This document shows positions 52,841 through 60,801 of a DNA stretch of 64,000 nucleotides, piece by piece. Source of the DNA: Hymenobacter setariae (GTDB lineage Bacteria; Bacteroidota; Bacteroidia; Cytophagales; Hymenobacteraceae). Position 1 is the first letter of the stretch, and every line of letters begins with the position of its first letter. Both the position numbers and the translations under genes were made by a program. The notes below the pieces were generated by a model, which worked only from the letters and a program-made list of their open reading frames with translations, was not told the origin of the DNA and ran no database searches. Location: assembly GCF_007713685.1 (NCBI RefSeq), contig NZ_VMRJ01000005.1, positions 310,001 to 374,000 on the forward strand, given 5' to 3'.

Positions 52841-52956
52841 ACCCCACCCCCAGCCCCTCCCCTCCGGGAGAGGGGAGCCCGGCGACTGAATGACGTTTAC
52901 CTACGCCTTTTGCGATTGGCTCCCCTCTCCCGGAGGGGAGGGGCCGGGGGTGGGGT
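52841..52956. repeat. GC-rich palindromic repeat, copy 2 of 3
   Basis: Same arms as the copy at 38739: CCCTCCGGGAGAGGGGAGCC on the left and the reverse complement on the right, ending GGGGGTGGGGT. The loop differs but, like copy 1, contains CTACGCCT. It lies between the 3' ends of convergent genes (plus and minus) and stops six bases before the pirin stop codon. Confidence 0.95.
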
Positions 52957-52961
52957 CTACG

Positions 52962-53882
52962 CTATGACAACGCCTGCGGTGGGGGCGACCCGGTGCCCGC
53001 CGCGCGGGTGCGGTCGCTAGGTAGGGGCACAAACTCTTGGTTGTCGTTGGGGGGCAGCAAGATGCGGCCGGCTTGCCAGTCGGCTTTAGCTTGCTCGATG
53101 CGCTCGCGGCGGGAGGATACGAAGTTCCACCAGATGAAACGCTCGCCTAGGGGCTCGCCGCCCAGTAGCATGAGGGTGCTGGGCTCGCGGGCTATTAGCA
53201 CCGGGTCGAGGCCCGGCGTGAACACTAGCAGCTGGCCCGGGGTGTACACGCGGCCGTTTACTTCCACGCTGCCTTTGGCTACGTAGGCGCCGCGCTCGGG
53301 ATAGCCGCGCGGTAGCCCAAAGCGAGCACCAGTTTGCAGCACCACGTGCAGATAGAATAATGGCGAATGTGTCTCTACGCCGTTGTTCAGGCCGAAAGCC
53401 TCGCCGGCAATCAGGCGCATCCACACGCCGTTGTCAGTGAAGATGGGTAGCTCGGTCGGTTGGTAATTGCGAAAAGTGGGCGCTTGTTCCTCATCGGCTT
53501 CCGGCAGGGCTACCCAGGTTTGCAGCATTTCGAGGGCGCCGCCAGCCAGCGCGGCCGGGTCTTCAAAGCGCTCGGAGTGGGCAATGCCGCTGCCGGCGGT
53601 CATCCAGTTTACTTCGCCGGGGCGGATGATTTGCTCGACCCCTAGGCTGTCACGGTGCGTTACTTGCCCGCCAAACAAGTAGCTCACCGTGCTCAGCCCA
53701 ATGTGCGGGTGCGGCAGCACGTCGAGGTTCGGCATTTGGGCTGGGGCTACCTGCACCGGCCCGGCGTGGTCCATAAAAATGAATGGGCCCAGCATGCGCC
53801 GCAGTCGGTAGGGGAGGATGCGCTTCACGGCAAAGCCCGGCGCGAGCGCCGCCGGCCGGGCATCAATAATGAGGTCGAGCAT
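52962..53882 (-). CDS. pirin family protein
   Basis: The 306-residue bicupin has an N-terminal cupin with the metal-binding set DVLPHPHIGLSTVSYL, then TAGSGIAHSERFED, and a C-terminal pirin_C domain (PGQLLVFTPGLDPVLIAREPS). Bacterial pirins include quercetin 2,3-dioxygenases and redox regulators, so the precise reaction is open. It is a single gene read toward the GC-rich repeat. A TACTTTCG box lies only three bases upstream of the ATG at 53882, suggesting an almost leaderless mRNA. Confidence 0.93.
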   Translation of the reverse strand: MLDLIIDARPAALAPGFAVKRILPYRLRRMLGPFIFMDHAGPVQVAPAQMPNLDVLPHPHIGLSTVSYLFGGQVTHRDSLGVEQIIRPGEVNWMTAGSGIAHSERFEDPAALAGGALEMLQTWVALPEADEEQAPTFRNYQPTELPIFTDNGVWMRLIAGEAFGLNNGVETHSPLFYLHVVLQTGARFGLPRGYPERGAYVAKGSVEVNGRVYTPGQLLVFTPGLDPVLIAREPSTLMLLGGEPLGERFIWWNFVSSRRERIEQAKADWQAGRILLPPNDNQEFVPLPSDRTRAAGTGSPPPQALS

Positions 53883-53885
53883 AAG

Positions 53886-53893
53886 CGAAAGTA
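53886..53893 (-). promoter_or_regulatory. candidate -7 box, 3 bases before the pirin ATG
   Basis: Read on the minus strand it is TACTTTCG. Its end is three bases from the start codon, so the transcript would begin at or beside the ATG. Confidence 0.4.
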
Positions 53894-53914
53894 GCTTGGA
53901 CTACAATGCCCAAG

Positions 53915-54634
53915 CTACAGTAGGCTGCGCATTTCTTGCGCATTGCCGATAGCCGAGCCACCGATGTCGTTGTTGAAATACAGATACGCCTGCTCGACGC
54001 CGGGCGCGGTGGCCACCTCGGCGGCGTAGCGCCCTAGGGCCTCGCTAGGGTATGGCGAAGCGTAGAGGTCGGGCACGCCGTGGAAGCGGTAGTAGAGCGT
54101 GGGCGCGGTGGCTACCACTGTATCGGGCAGCAGTGGGTGGCTCTGGCCGCAGAACACTACGCCGCGCTGCCGCAGCTCGTGGTACACTTCATCGCGCCAC
54201 CAACTAGGGTGGCGAAATTCCAGCACATTCACAAAGCTCAGGTCGAGGCAGTCGAGGATACGCGTGAGCCGGTCGGGCTCGTAGGCCATCCGGGGTGGCA
54301 GCTGGAACAGCACCGGCCCCAACTTTTCGAGCAGACCCCGGCCAGTGGTATCGTAGAAGTCGCCAAGCAACTGGCCCACGCCGTGAAACTGCTTGTAGTG
54401 CGTAATGAGCTTGGGCGCTTTCACGGCAAACTGAAAGTCGGGGGGCGCCTGCGCGTACCAGTTTTCGAGAAAAGAAAGCTGCGGAAAGCGGTAGAACGTG
54501 ACGTTCAACTCCAGCGTGCGAAAGTGCTGACTATAAAACTCAAACCAGCGCCGCATAGGCAGCTTATCGGGATAGAAAACGCCGCGCCAGTGCCGGTAAT
54601 GGTAGCCAGAGCAGCCAATATGATAAGTAGGCAT
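53915..54634 (-). CDS. DUF72 domain protein
   Basis: The 239-residue cytoplasmic TIM-barrel-like protein shows the DUF72 signatures YHIGCSGYHYRHWRGVFYP at the N-terminus, ELNVTFYRFPQLSFLENWYAQ, FAVKAPKLITHYK and the final YLYFNNDIGGSAIGNAQEMRS (its FNND form matches the usual NN-type end). The function of the family is unknown. It lies 32 bases upstream of pirin on the same strand and may be cotranscribed, although pirin has its own promoter-like box. Confidence 0.9.
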   Translation of the reverse strand: MPTYHIGCSGYHYRHWRGVFYPDKLPMRRWFEFYSQHFRTLELNVTFYRFPQLSFLENWYAQAPPDFQFAVKAPKLITHYKQFHGVGQLLGDFYDTTGRGLLEKLGPVLFQLPPRMAYEPDRLTRILDCLDLSFVNVLEFRHPSWWRDEVYHELRQRGVVFCGQSHPLLPDTVVATAPTLYYRFHGVPDLYASPYPSEALGRYAAEVATAPGVEQAYLYFNNDIGGSAIGNAQEMRSLL

Positions 54635-54662
54635 GGTAGTATAGGAAATACTGGAAAAAGAA

Positions 54663-54753
54663 TGTCATGCTGACGAAGGAAGCATCTCGTGTGGGCAGTA
54701 AGTCTTGGCGCTAGTTACAGAGCGAGCAAGATGCTTCCTTCGTCAGCATAACA
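54663..54753. repeat. REP-like inverted repeat (TGTCATGCTGA family)
   Basis: The left arm TGTCATGCTGACGAAGGAAG continues to GCATCTCG (54663-54689) and pairs with 54723-54753, which ends in TCAGCATAACA. It lies between divergent genes (DUF72 and amidohydrolase). Confidence 0.92.
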
Positions 54754-54837
54754 GATGACGACTAATAAGTAAATAGTGGGTAGTAGTACTAAGACCGTCC
54801 TAGGTCGGATATTACGTGCTCATCCCATTGCGCGCCC

Positions 54838-56268
54838 ATGAAAAAGCTGTTATTTCTGTCCCTGCTGCTACCTGCCGTGCCCGTCTTGGCACAACTTGCC
54901 GCGCCACCGCAGTTCACGCCGCAGGTCAAGGAATACATTAAGGTGAGTGCGCCTGTGGTGGCCCTCACCGATGCCAAAGTCATCGACGGTACCGGCCGTC
55001 CCGCGCTGCTGCACCAAACTGTGCTGCTGCGCGACGGCCGCATCGAGCAGGTGGGCGCCGCCAAGAAAGTGAAGGTGCCGGCCGGTGCCGAAGTCATCAA
55101 CTGCGCCGGCAAGACGCTGATTCCGGGGCTGGTAATGCTGCATGAGCACCTATACTACACCATGCCAGCGGGCGGGCTCTTCAACATTGCCCAGATGCCG
55201 TATTCGTTCCCTAGGTTGTATTTGGCGGGTGGGGCCACTACTATCCGCACAGCTGGCAGCATCGAGCCACAGACCGACCTGGCGATTCAGCGCCTCATCG
55301 GCGAGGGCAAATTCATTGGGCCCGACATGGACGTGACGGCGCCCTACATGGAGGAGCCCGGTATGGATATTCCGGCCCTGAATACCATAAAAGGTCCCGC
55401 CGACGCGGCCGCCTCGACCAAGTTTTGGGCCGACCGGGGCTGTACGTCGTTCAAGATGTACATGCACGCCACCCGCGCCGACCTCGCCGCCGTGGTGCAG
55501 GAGGCCCACCAGCGCCACCTCAAAGTGACGGGCCACCTCTGCGCCATCACTTACCGCGAGGCCGCCGAAACGGGTATCGATAACCTAGAGCACGGCTTCA
55601 TGGCCAGCTCCGACTTCGTGGCCGGCAAGGCCACCGATGCCTGCGACTACCCCGCCGCCCGCCAGGCCTTGCAGCGCCTGCCCCTAGGTAGCCCGGCCAT
55701 GGCCGACCTCATCAAGTTCTTGATTAGTAAGAATGTGGCACTCACCTCCACGCTGCCCGTGTTCGAGCCCTACACCGGCCGCGAGGTGGTCCTAGGTGGT
55801 GGCCTCGACGCGCTGGTGCCGCAACTGCAAGAGCGCGAAACTGCCACTTGGAAAAGCAACCAGGGCAAGGACACGGCCAGCGTGGCGCTGTTCAAGAAAG
55901 AGCAGGCCTGGGAAAAGCAATTTTACGACGCGGGCGGCCTGCTCGTGGCCGGCACTGACCCCACTGGCGCGGGCCGTACCATCGCGGGCTACGCTAACCG
56001 CCGCGAAATCGAACTGCTGGTAGAAGGCGGCTTCACGCCGCTGCAAGCCATCAAAATATGCACCCTCAACGGCGCCAAGTACCTAGGGCGCGAGCGTGAA
56101 ATCGGCACCATCGAGCCCGGCAAACAAGCCGACCTAGTACTGATAAACGGCGACCCCGAAAAGGATATCCGCCAGCTGCGCCAGATGGAAATCGTATTCA
56201 AGCACGGCGTAGGCTTCGATTCCCCCAAGCTATTTGAGTCGATGAAGGGGAAGGTCGGGCTGAACTGA
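54838..56268 (+). CDS. exported amidohydrolase family protein
   Basis: The 476-residue protein has a signal peptide (LLFLSLLLPAVPVLAQ) and a metal-dependent hydrolase TIM barrel. It shows the amidohydrolase opening LTDAKVIDGTGRP, the metal-binding HEH at His102/His104 (usually HxH), further histidines in KVTGHLCAITYRE and NLEHGFM, the aspartate in LVAGTDPTGAGR, and the C-terminal GTIEPGKQADLVLINGDP. This resembles imidazolonepropionase- and prolidase-like exported amidohydrolases; the substrate is not known. It is single and convergent with arsS, with a shared inverted repeat between them. Confidence 0.9.
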   Translation: MKKLLFLSLLLPAVPVLAQLAAPPQFTPQVKEYIKVSAPVVALTDAKVIDGTGRPALLHQTVLLRDGRIEQVGAAKKVKVPAGAEVINCAGKTLIPGLVMLHEHLYYTMPAGGLFNIAQMPYSFPRLYLAGGATTIRTAGSIEPQTDLAIQRLIGEGKFIGPDMDVTAPYMEEPGMDIPALNTIKGPADAAASTKFWADRGCTSFKMYMHATRADLAAVVQEAHQRHLKVTGHLCAITYREAAETGIDNLEHGFMASSDFVAGKATDACDYPAARQALQRLPLGSPAMADLIKFLISKNVALTSTLPVFEPYTGREVVLGGGLDALVPQLQERETATWKSNQGKDTASVALFKKEQAWEKQFYDAGGLLVAGTDPTGAGRTIAGYANRREIELLVEGGFTPLQAIKICTLNGAKYLGREREIGTIEPGKQADLVLINGDPEKDIRQLRQMEIVFKHGVGFDSPKLFESMKGKVGLN

Positions 56269-56290
56269 ACGCCGTTTTATAAGTAACCGA

Positions 56291-56393
56291 AAACCCGCCT
56301 GTCATGCTGAGCTTGCGAAGCATCTTATCACGTTGGGGTTACTGCCTCTGACGTGATAAGATGCTTCGCAAGCTCAGCATGACAGACGGGTTT
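56291..56393. repeat. REP-like inverted repeat (TGTCATGCTGA family), possible bidirectional terminator
   Basis: The arms 56291-56333 and 56351-56393 are nearly perfect over 43 bases: AAACCCG then CCTGTCATGCTGAGCTTGCG on the left, with the reverse complement on the right ending CGGGTTT plus two more Ts. It lies between convergent amidohydrolase and arsS genes. With A-runs and T-runs at the ends it could terminate both. Confidence 0.92.
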
Positions 56394-56402
56394 TTAACGA
56401 CT

Positions 56403-57449
56403 TTACACCGTGGTGCCGCCGCAGCTGGAGCCGCTGCCGGCCGTGCAGCCGTAGCAATGCTCGTTGATAACAATGGCGCGCTCGGCCAGCGCGGCGGCGT
56501 CGAAGTCGCGGATGTGCTGCACTGGGCTGGCTACCCCTAGGTCGAGCATTTGGTTGAAATCGCAGTCATAGAGGCCGCCGTCCCAACTTACGGAAAGGGT
56601 GCTGCGGCACATCACACCGGCCGCGGCCACGGGGTTGAAGGCCGTCACGAGCTTTTCCATGTAGCCCGCGTAGTTGTTCGACTCGATGAGGTAGTCGAGG
56701 TAGCGGCTTACAGGTAGGTTGGTGATGGCGAACAAGTTATTGAAAACGATGCCGTGGTCCTTGAGCAGCGCCCGCTTGAATTGCTGCTCTAGCCCTTGCT
56801 GTGCACCCGGCAAAAAGGCGCCGCCGGGGTTGTACACTAGGTTCAGCACTAGGCCGCTGCCCTCTTGGCCGTAGCCCACAGCGTTGAGCATGTGCAAGGC
56901 CCGGATGGAGTCGGCGAATACACCTGCCCCGCGCTGCCGGTCGGTTTTGTCGGCGCTGTAAAAGGGGAGCGAACTGACCACTTCCACGCCGTGCTGCCGG
57001 AAAAACTCGGGCAAATCGTGATATTTCTTGTTAGCGACGATGATAGTCAGGTTGCAGCGCACCAGTACTTTGCGCCCGAGCTTGGTGATTTCTTCCACAA
57101 ACCAGCGAAAGTCGGGGTTCATCTCGGGCGCTCCGCCCGTGAGGTCTACCGTCGGGATGTCGGTGCGGGCCAGCGCGTCGAGGCACTGCTGCATCGTAGC
57201 GCGGGTCATGATTTCCTTGCGGTCGGGGCCCGCATCGACGTGGCAGTGGCGGCACACCTGGTTGCACATCTTGCCCACGTTGATTTGCAGCACGGCAGGC
57301 GCTACTGGCCGCAGCGGCAGCAGCCCTGCCCCCGCCAACTGCTGGTGAAATCGCGGCAGGTGCGCCGTGGCCGCCGCCTCGCGGCTCAGCACCGTGAGCT
57401 GAAAGGCCGAATCGGCCAGCTCGTGGCCAGTTGCTTTGAGTGATTTCAT
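56403..57449 (-). CDS. arsS: arsenosugar biosynthesis radical SAM protein ArsS
   Basis: ArsS is a radical SAM enzyme that transfers the 5'-deoxyadenosyl group to dimethylarsinous acid on the way to arsenosugars. The 348-residue product has the cluster motif CNQVCRHCH (Cys62, Cys66, Cys69), then TGGAPEMNPDFRWFVEEI and the DUF3641 C-terminal part, with Cys332 and Cys335 in HCYGC. In the known family the position in CTAGxGSSxG is selenocysteine in some species; here it is Cys343 (codon TGC). The neighbours ArsM, an AhpD-like protein and two glycosyltransferases match the arsenosugar cluster. It lies 67 bases downstream of an inverted repeat that separates it from the AhpD-like gene on the same strand. 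Confidence 0.93.
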   Translation of the reverse strand: MKSLKATGHELADSAFQLTVLSREAAATAHLPRFHQQLAGAGLLPLRPVAPAVLQINVGKMCNQVCRHCHVDAGPDRKEIMTRATMQQCLDALARTDIPTVDLTGGAPEMNPDFRWFVEEITKLGRKVLVRCNLTIIVANKKYHDLPEFFRQHGVEVVSSLPFYSADKTDRQRGAGVFADSIRALHMLNAVGYGQEGSGLVLNLVYNPGGAFLPGAQQGLEQQFKRALLKDHGIVFNNLFAITNLPVSRYLDYLIESNNYAGYMEKLVTAFNPVAAAGVMCRSTLSVSWDGGLYDCDFNQMLDLGVASPVQHIRDFDAAALAERAIVINEHCYGCTAGSGSSCGGTTV

Positions 57450-57489
57450 TTTTTGTGCTGTTTAGTAGAGGCTAATACTACTTATTAGG

Positions 57490-57585
57490 GTCATGCAGCG
57501 CGTAGCGAAGCATCTCGCGTGGCGCAGTAATCAATGACGATTGTGGATGTCAGCTTGCGAGATGCTTCGCTGCGCTCTGCATGAC
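57490..57585. repeat. REP-like inverted repeat (GTCATGCAG family)
   Basis: The left arm 57490-57522 (GTCATGCAGCGCGTAGCGAAG, then CATCTCGCG) pairs with 57554-57585 with a few mismatches. It lies between the AhpD-like gene and arsS, which run in the same direction. Confidence 0.88.
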
Positions 57586-57649
57586 GGACGTTGTTCTTAA
57601 CGAAGACTCATGCGGCACTAATCACTAAACTCTATCCAAACGCCAAGAC

Positions 57650-57982
57650 CTACATCGACAGTTCTTTCACTTTGTTCATCATCTGCACGCCGTGCACTAG
57701 CGTGGCCCCACCCCGGATGGCAGCGGCTACGTGCACGGCCTCCATCATTTCGGGCTCCGAGCAGCCTTTTTCGAGCGTATCGTTGGTGTAAGCGTCGATG
57801 CAGTAGGGGCACTGCACTGCGTGCGACACGGCCAGCGCAATGAGTGATTTCTCGCGGGCGGTGAGGGCACCCTCGGCAAAAACGGCGCCGTAGTAAGCGA
57901 AGAACTTATCGGCAAACTCCTTTTGAAACTCGGCGATGTTACCAAATTTTTTGAGGTCGGCGGGGTTGTAGTACGAATCCAT
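57650..57982 (-). CDS. arsenosugar-associated AhpD/carboxymuconolactone decarboxylase-like protein
   Basis: The 110-residue all-helical protein carries the AhpD redox pair in VQCPYCIDAY (Cys58 and Cys61), then GCSEPEMMEAVHVAAAIRGG. A protein of this type (peroxidase-like, carboxymuconolactone decarboxylase fold) is a standard companion of ArsM and ArsS in arsenosugar clusters; its exact chemistry is unknown, perhaps reduction of arsenic intermediates. I chose the ATG at 57982 because the 26 residues encoded upstream of it are proline- and serine-rich and unlike the family. It is upstream of arsS on the same strand and divergent from arsM. Confidence 0.88.
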   Translation of the reverse strand: MDSYYNPADLKKFGNIAEFQKEFADKFFAYYGAVFAEGALTAREKSLIALAVSHAVQCPYCIDAYTNDTLEKGCSEPEMMEAVHVAAAIRGGATLVHGVQMMNKVKELSM

Positions 57983-58126
57983 GCAGGGGCTGGGAAAAGA
58001 TGAGTAAGAGATAGGGGAGGACGGGCCACCTAGGGCCACTACCGTTAGGCAAGATAACATAGGGGGCGTAGCGCCGTTTGAACTAGGCGGCGTTTCTTTT
58101 GCCTAAAATCTAGAATTGCTTACCCT

Positions 58127-59095
58127 ATGAGCTACCTCGCCACTACCGCCGACGTGTACCGCCAAGCCGCTCAGGAGCCGCAAGTGGGCCTCTGCTGCAC
58201 CACCAACCCCGTGTGGCAGCTGCCGGGCCTGCGCATCCCGCAGCGTATGCTAGCCATGAACTATGGCTGCGGCAGCACCGTGAACCCGCGCGACCTCACC
58301 AACAGCCCCGCAGTGCTCTACGTAGGCGTGGGCGGCGGCATGGAACTGCTGCAATTCAGCTACTTCAGTCGCCAGCCGGGCGCCGTGATTGGCGTGGATG
58401 TGGTGCCTGAAATGCTCGACGCATCCCGCGAAAATATGGAGGAAGCCGCCCGCCAAAATGACTGGTTTAGCCCCGATTTTATCGACCTGCGCGCTGGCGA
58501 TGCACTACACCTGCCTGTAGCCGACGAGAGCGTAGATGTAGCCGCCCAAAACTGCCTGTTCAACATCTTTAAGGCCGACGATTTGCGCCAGGCCCTACAA
58601 GAAACCTACCGTGTGCTGCGCCCCCACGGCCGCCTCGTGATGTCGGACCCCACTTGCGAGCAACCTATGAGCGACGAATTGCGCGCCGATGAGCGCCTGC
58701 GGGCCCTGTGCCTCACCGGCTCGCTGCCGCTGCAAGAGTACCTAGACATGATAACCGAGGTAGGTTTCGGCACTGTGGAAGTGCGGGCCCGGCGCGCCTA
58801 CCGCGTGCTCTCGCCCCAGCACTACGCCACCAACGAACTGATTTTTATCGAGAGCGTGGAGGTGTGCGCTATCAAGGACCCCATGCCGGCCGATGGGCCG
58901 TGCATCTTCACGGGCCGCACCGCCATTTACTACGGCCAAGATGAGTACTTCGACGACCACAAAGGCCACGTGCTCATGCAAAACCAGCCCCTGGCTGTGT
59001 GCGACAAAACGGCCGCGGCCCTGCTGGCCCTAGGTCGCGACGACGTGTTCGTGTCGCCCTCCACGTACTTCTACGACGGCGGGGGCTGCTGCTAG
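58127..59095 (+). CDS. arsM: arsenosugar biosynthesis arsenite S-adenosylmethyltransferase ArsM
   Basis: ArsM methylates trivalent arsenic with SAM to give mono- and dimethyl arsenicals, the substrate of ArsS. The 322-residue product has the SAM-binding motif VLYVGVGGGMELLQF followed by VIGVDVVPEMLDASREN. Arsenic-binding cysteine candidates are Cys23-Cys24 and those in AAQNCLFN, RALCLTGS and DPTCEQP. It ends with the arsenosugar-type C-terminus YDGGGCC (Cys321, Cys322). It diverges from the AhpD-like gene with 144 bases between. The stop codon overlaps by four bases the stop of the convergent glycosyltransferase gene. Confidence 0.94.
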   Translation: MSYLATTADVYRQAAQEPQVGLCCTTNPVWQLPGLRIPQRMLAMNYGCGSTVNPRDLTNSPAVLYVGVGGGMELLQFSYFSRQPGAVIGVDVVPEMLDASRENMEEAARQNDWFSPDFIDLRAGDALHLPVADESVDVAAQNCLFNIFKADDLRQALQETYRVLRPHGRLVMSDPTCEQPMSDELRADERLRALCLTGSLPLQEYLDMITEVGFGTVEVRARRAYRVLSPQHYATNELIFIESVEVCAIKDPMPADGPCIFTGRTAIYYGQDEYFDDHKGHVLMQNQPLAVCDKTAAALLALGRDDVFVSPSTYFYDGGGCC

Positions 59096-59718
59096 CGCCC
59101 CGCCCGCCAAGCGGCTAGGTCAGCGGCCGAGTCTACGTCGGCTAGCGTCGGCAGTTGGGCTACACATAGCCCTAGGTGCTCGGCATCGGCCAGGGTGGCG
59201 AGTAGCACGGTGTCAGTGCTCCACTGTTTATTGGCGAATAAGCTAGCGTATAGTTCATTCATTCCCAGTAGATAGTAGCCGCCATCAGCGGCCGGCCCCA
59301 CCACTAGGTCGTGGGTGGCGAGTTGCTCGAAGGCCTGCCGCAGCAAGTCGGCCGTGAGCCCAGGACAGTCGGTGCCAATGACAACCACGTGGCTCGCGCC
59401 CGCCGCAAAAGCCTCGGCAAAGGCGTGGGCCATGCGCTCGCCGAGCGAGCCCGTGACTGGCTGTACCCGCCAGGGTAGGCCGGGCCACTCGGGGCGGGCG
59501 GTGCTGCTGGGGGCACCTAGGGCCGTGGGGGCAGGTGCCTCGGCCAACCACACAGTGGCCGGCACCTGGGCGGCCTGCACGGCTGCCGCCGTTAGGGCTA
59601 GTAGCTCGCAGTAGGTGGCCAGCGCCGCTTCAGGGCCAATGTCGGCCGCCAGGCGAGTTTTGACTCGGCCCAGCACAGGCTCGCGAGCGAATATGAGTAG
59701 GTGGTTATCAGTTATCAT
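59092..59718 (-). CDS. TIGR04282-type arsenosugar biosynthesis glycosyltransferase (DUF2064)
   Basis: The 208-residue protein has a nucleotide-diphospho-sugar transferase fold with LLIFAREPVLGRVKTRLA, VVIGTDCPGLTADLLRQAFEQL (conserved Asp-Cys-Pro) and LVVGPAADGGYYLLGMNEL. Members of this family sit in arsenosugar clusters and are thought to help attach or modify the sugar part. Its stop codon overlaps the arsM stop tail to tail (59092-59095). It starts with ATG at 59718, downstream of the second glycosyltransferase on the same strand, with an inverted repeat in between. Confidence 0.9.
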   Translation of the reverse strand: MITDNHLLIFAREPVLGRVKTRLAADIGPEAALATYCELLALTAAAVQAAQVPATVWLAEAPAPTALGAPSSTARPEWPGLPWRVQPVTGSLGERMAHAFAEAFAAGASHVVVIGTDCPGLTADLLRQAFEQLATHDLVVGPAADGGYYLLGMNELYASLFANKQWSTDTVLLATLADAEHLGLCVAQLPTLADVDSAADLAAWRAGR

Positions 59719-59757
59719 TTCAAGGAAAAGCTATCGGAAAAGTCGGTGCCTCCTTTC

Positions 59758-59849
59758 CACCTGTCATGCTGATGAAGGAAGCATCTTATCACGCAAGAAC
59801 TAGTTGAGCGAAACTGACAAGATGCTTCCTTCGTCAGCATGACAGGTGG
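59758..59849. repeat. REP-like inverted repeat (TGTCATGCTGA family)
   Basis: The left arm CCACCTGTCATGCTGATGAAG (59758-59788) and right arm (59819-59849) are nearly perfect, with one T:G difference. It lies between the two glycosyltransferase genes. Confidence 0.93.
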
Positions 59850-59887
59850 GAGGAGTATAGGCTTAACTGACAGCTCACTAAACGTAC

Positions 59888-60622
59888 TTACAGCTTGCCC
59901 TGCCGGATAAGCCGCCGGTACAGCCGCACTAGGTTGTCCTGCGGCACGCCGGCCCAGTACAGCAGCACAATGAGCGTGAAAATGCCTTGCAGCCGCACCA
60001 CGCCATTGGCCAAGTACTTGCGGGCCGAGGTCGTAACGGCCCGCGGCAGCACCACAAATGGCGCCTGTGCCCGCAGGCGCTGCACCAGTTCTTGGTCTTC
60101 CATCACTTGTAGGTCTTCGCGGTAGCCACCTAGGCGGGCAAATAGCTCGCGGCGCACAAACAGACTTTGGTCGCCAAAGCGCAGGAACGTGAATGGAAAG
60201 CGCGTGCACCAAGCGCTAAACCGCAAAAACCAGTGCCCGTGGTCGAAGGTCAGTCGGTAGCAGCCGCTGCCGTAGCCCTGCGCCAGGGCCCGCCCTAGGT
60301 CGGCCAGAAAGCCGGACGGCGGGTATGAGTCGGCATGCAGGAAATACAGCACGTCGCCCTGCGCCTGCTCGGCGCCGTAGTTGAGCTGGGCGGCGCGGCC
60401 CTTGCGCGGGCTGCGGTGCACGGTAGCACCGGCTTGCTGGGCCAGGGCCACGGTGGCATCGGTGCTGCCACCGTCTATCACGAGCAGCTCGGGCGCGGGC
60501 TCGTCGGCGTTGGCTGTGCGCAGATAGTGCAATAGCTCGCTGATGCTCGCCGCTTCGTTGTAAGTGGGAATGATGATGCTGACCAAGGGCTGTGTTAAAA
60601 AGGCCGCGCCGTTAAGGAGCAT
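59888..60622 (-). CDS. TIGR04283-type arsenosugar biosynthesis glycosyltransferase (GT2)
   Basis: The 244-residue GT-A enzyme has PLVSIIIPTYNEAASISELL, LLVIDGGSTDATVALA, the DxD-like LYFLHADSYPPSGFL and the acceptor-region motif QVMEDQELVQRLRAQ. A C-terminal hydrophobic segment (FTLIVLLYWAGVP) may associate with the membrane. This subfamily is a standard member of arsenosugar clusters. I chose the ATG at 60622; an upstream TTG at 60652 would add ten residues. A TACTTTCG box lies eight bases before the ATG. Confidence 0.92.
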   Translation of the reverse strand: MLLNGAAFLTQPLVSIIIPTYNEAASISELLHYLRTANADEPAPELLVIDGGSTDATVALAQQAGATVHRSPRKGRAAQLNYGAEQAQGDVLYFLHADSYPPSGFLADLGRALAQGYGSGCYRLTFDHGHWFLRFSAWCTRFPFTFLRFGDQSLFVRRELFARLGGYREDLQVMEDQELVQRLRAQAPFVVLPRAVTTSARKYLANGVVRLQGIFTLIVLLYWAGVPQDNLVRLYRRLIRQGKL

Positions 60623-60630
60623 TGCTGGCT

Positions 60631-60638
60631 CGAAAGTA
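60631..60638 (-). promoter_or_regulatory. candidate -7 box, 8 bases before the glycosyltransferase ATG
   Basis: Read on the minus strand it is TACTTTCG. It would give a leader of a few bases at most. Confidence 0.35.
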
Positions 60639-60688
60639 CTAGTGATTGGCAACCAGCGGGCGCCCTAGGGGGTATTGCTGAAGGTGGG

Positions 60689-60756
60689 GTTGCGCGGACT
60701 TTGTAGTCTGCGTGCGTAAACGTGCAATCGAACGCGGATTACAAAGTCCGCGCAAC
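60689..60756. repeat. inverted repeat between divergent genes
   Basis: GTTGCGCGGACTTTGT (60689-60704) pairs perfectly with ACAAAGTCCGCGCAAC (60741-60756); with two mismatches the arms extend to 24 bases. The ends do not match the TGTCAT family, so this may be a third family. Confidence 0.85.
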
Positions 60757-60801
60757 TCCTAGTTGCCAGCTACCAAACTGCTTTATACTGCTAGCCTCAC
60801 C

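Noticed and set aside
56403..56470. Selenocysteine (in-frame TGA) in ArsS
   Set aside because: The codon at the selenocysteine position is TGC (Cys343), and the true stop is TAA after TTV.
54663..59849. CRISPR array
   Set aside because: The repeats are long inverted hairpins kilobases apart without regular spacers, and there are no cas genes.
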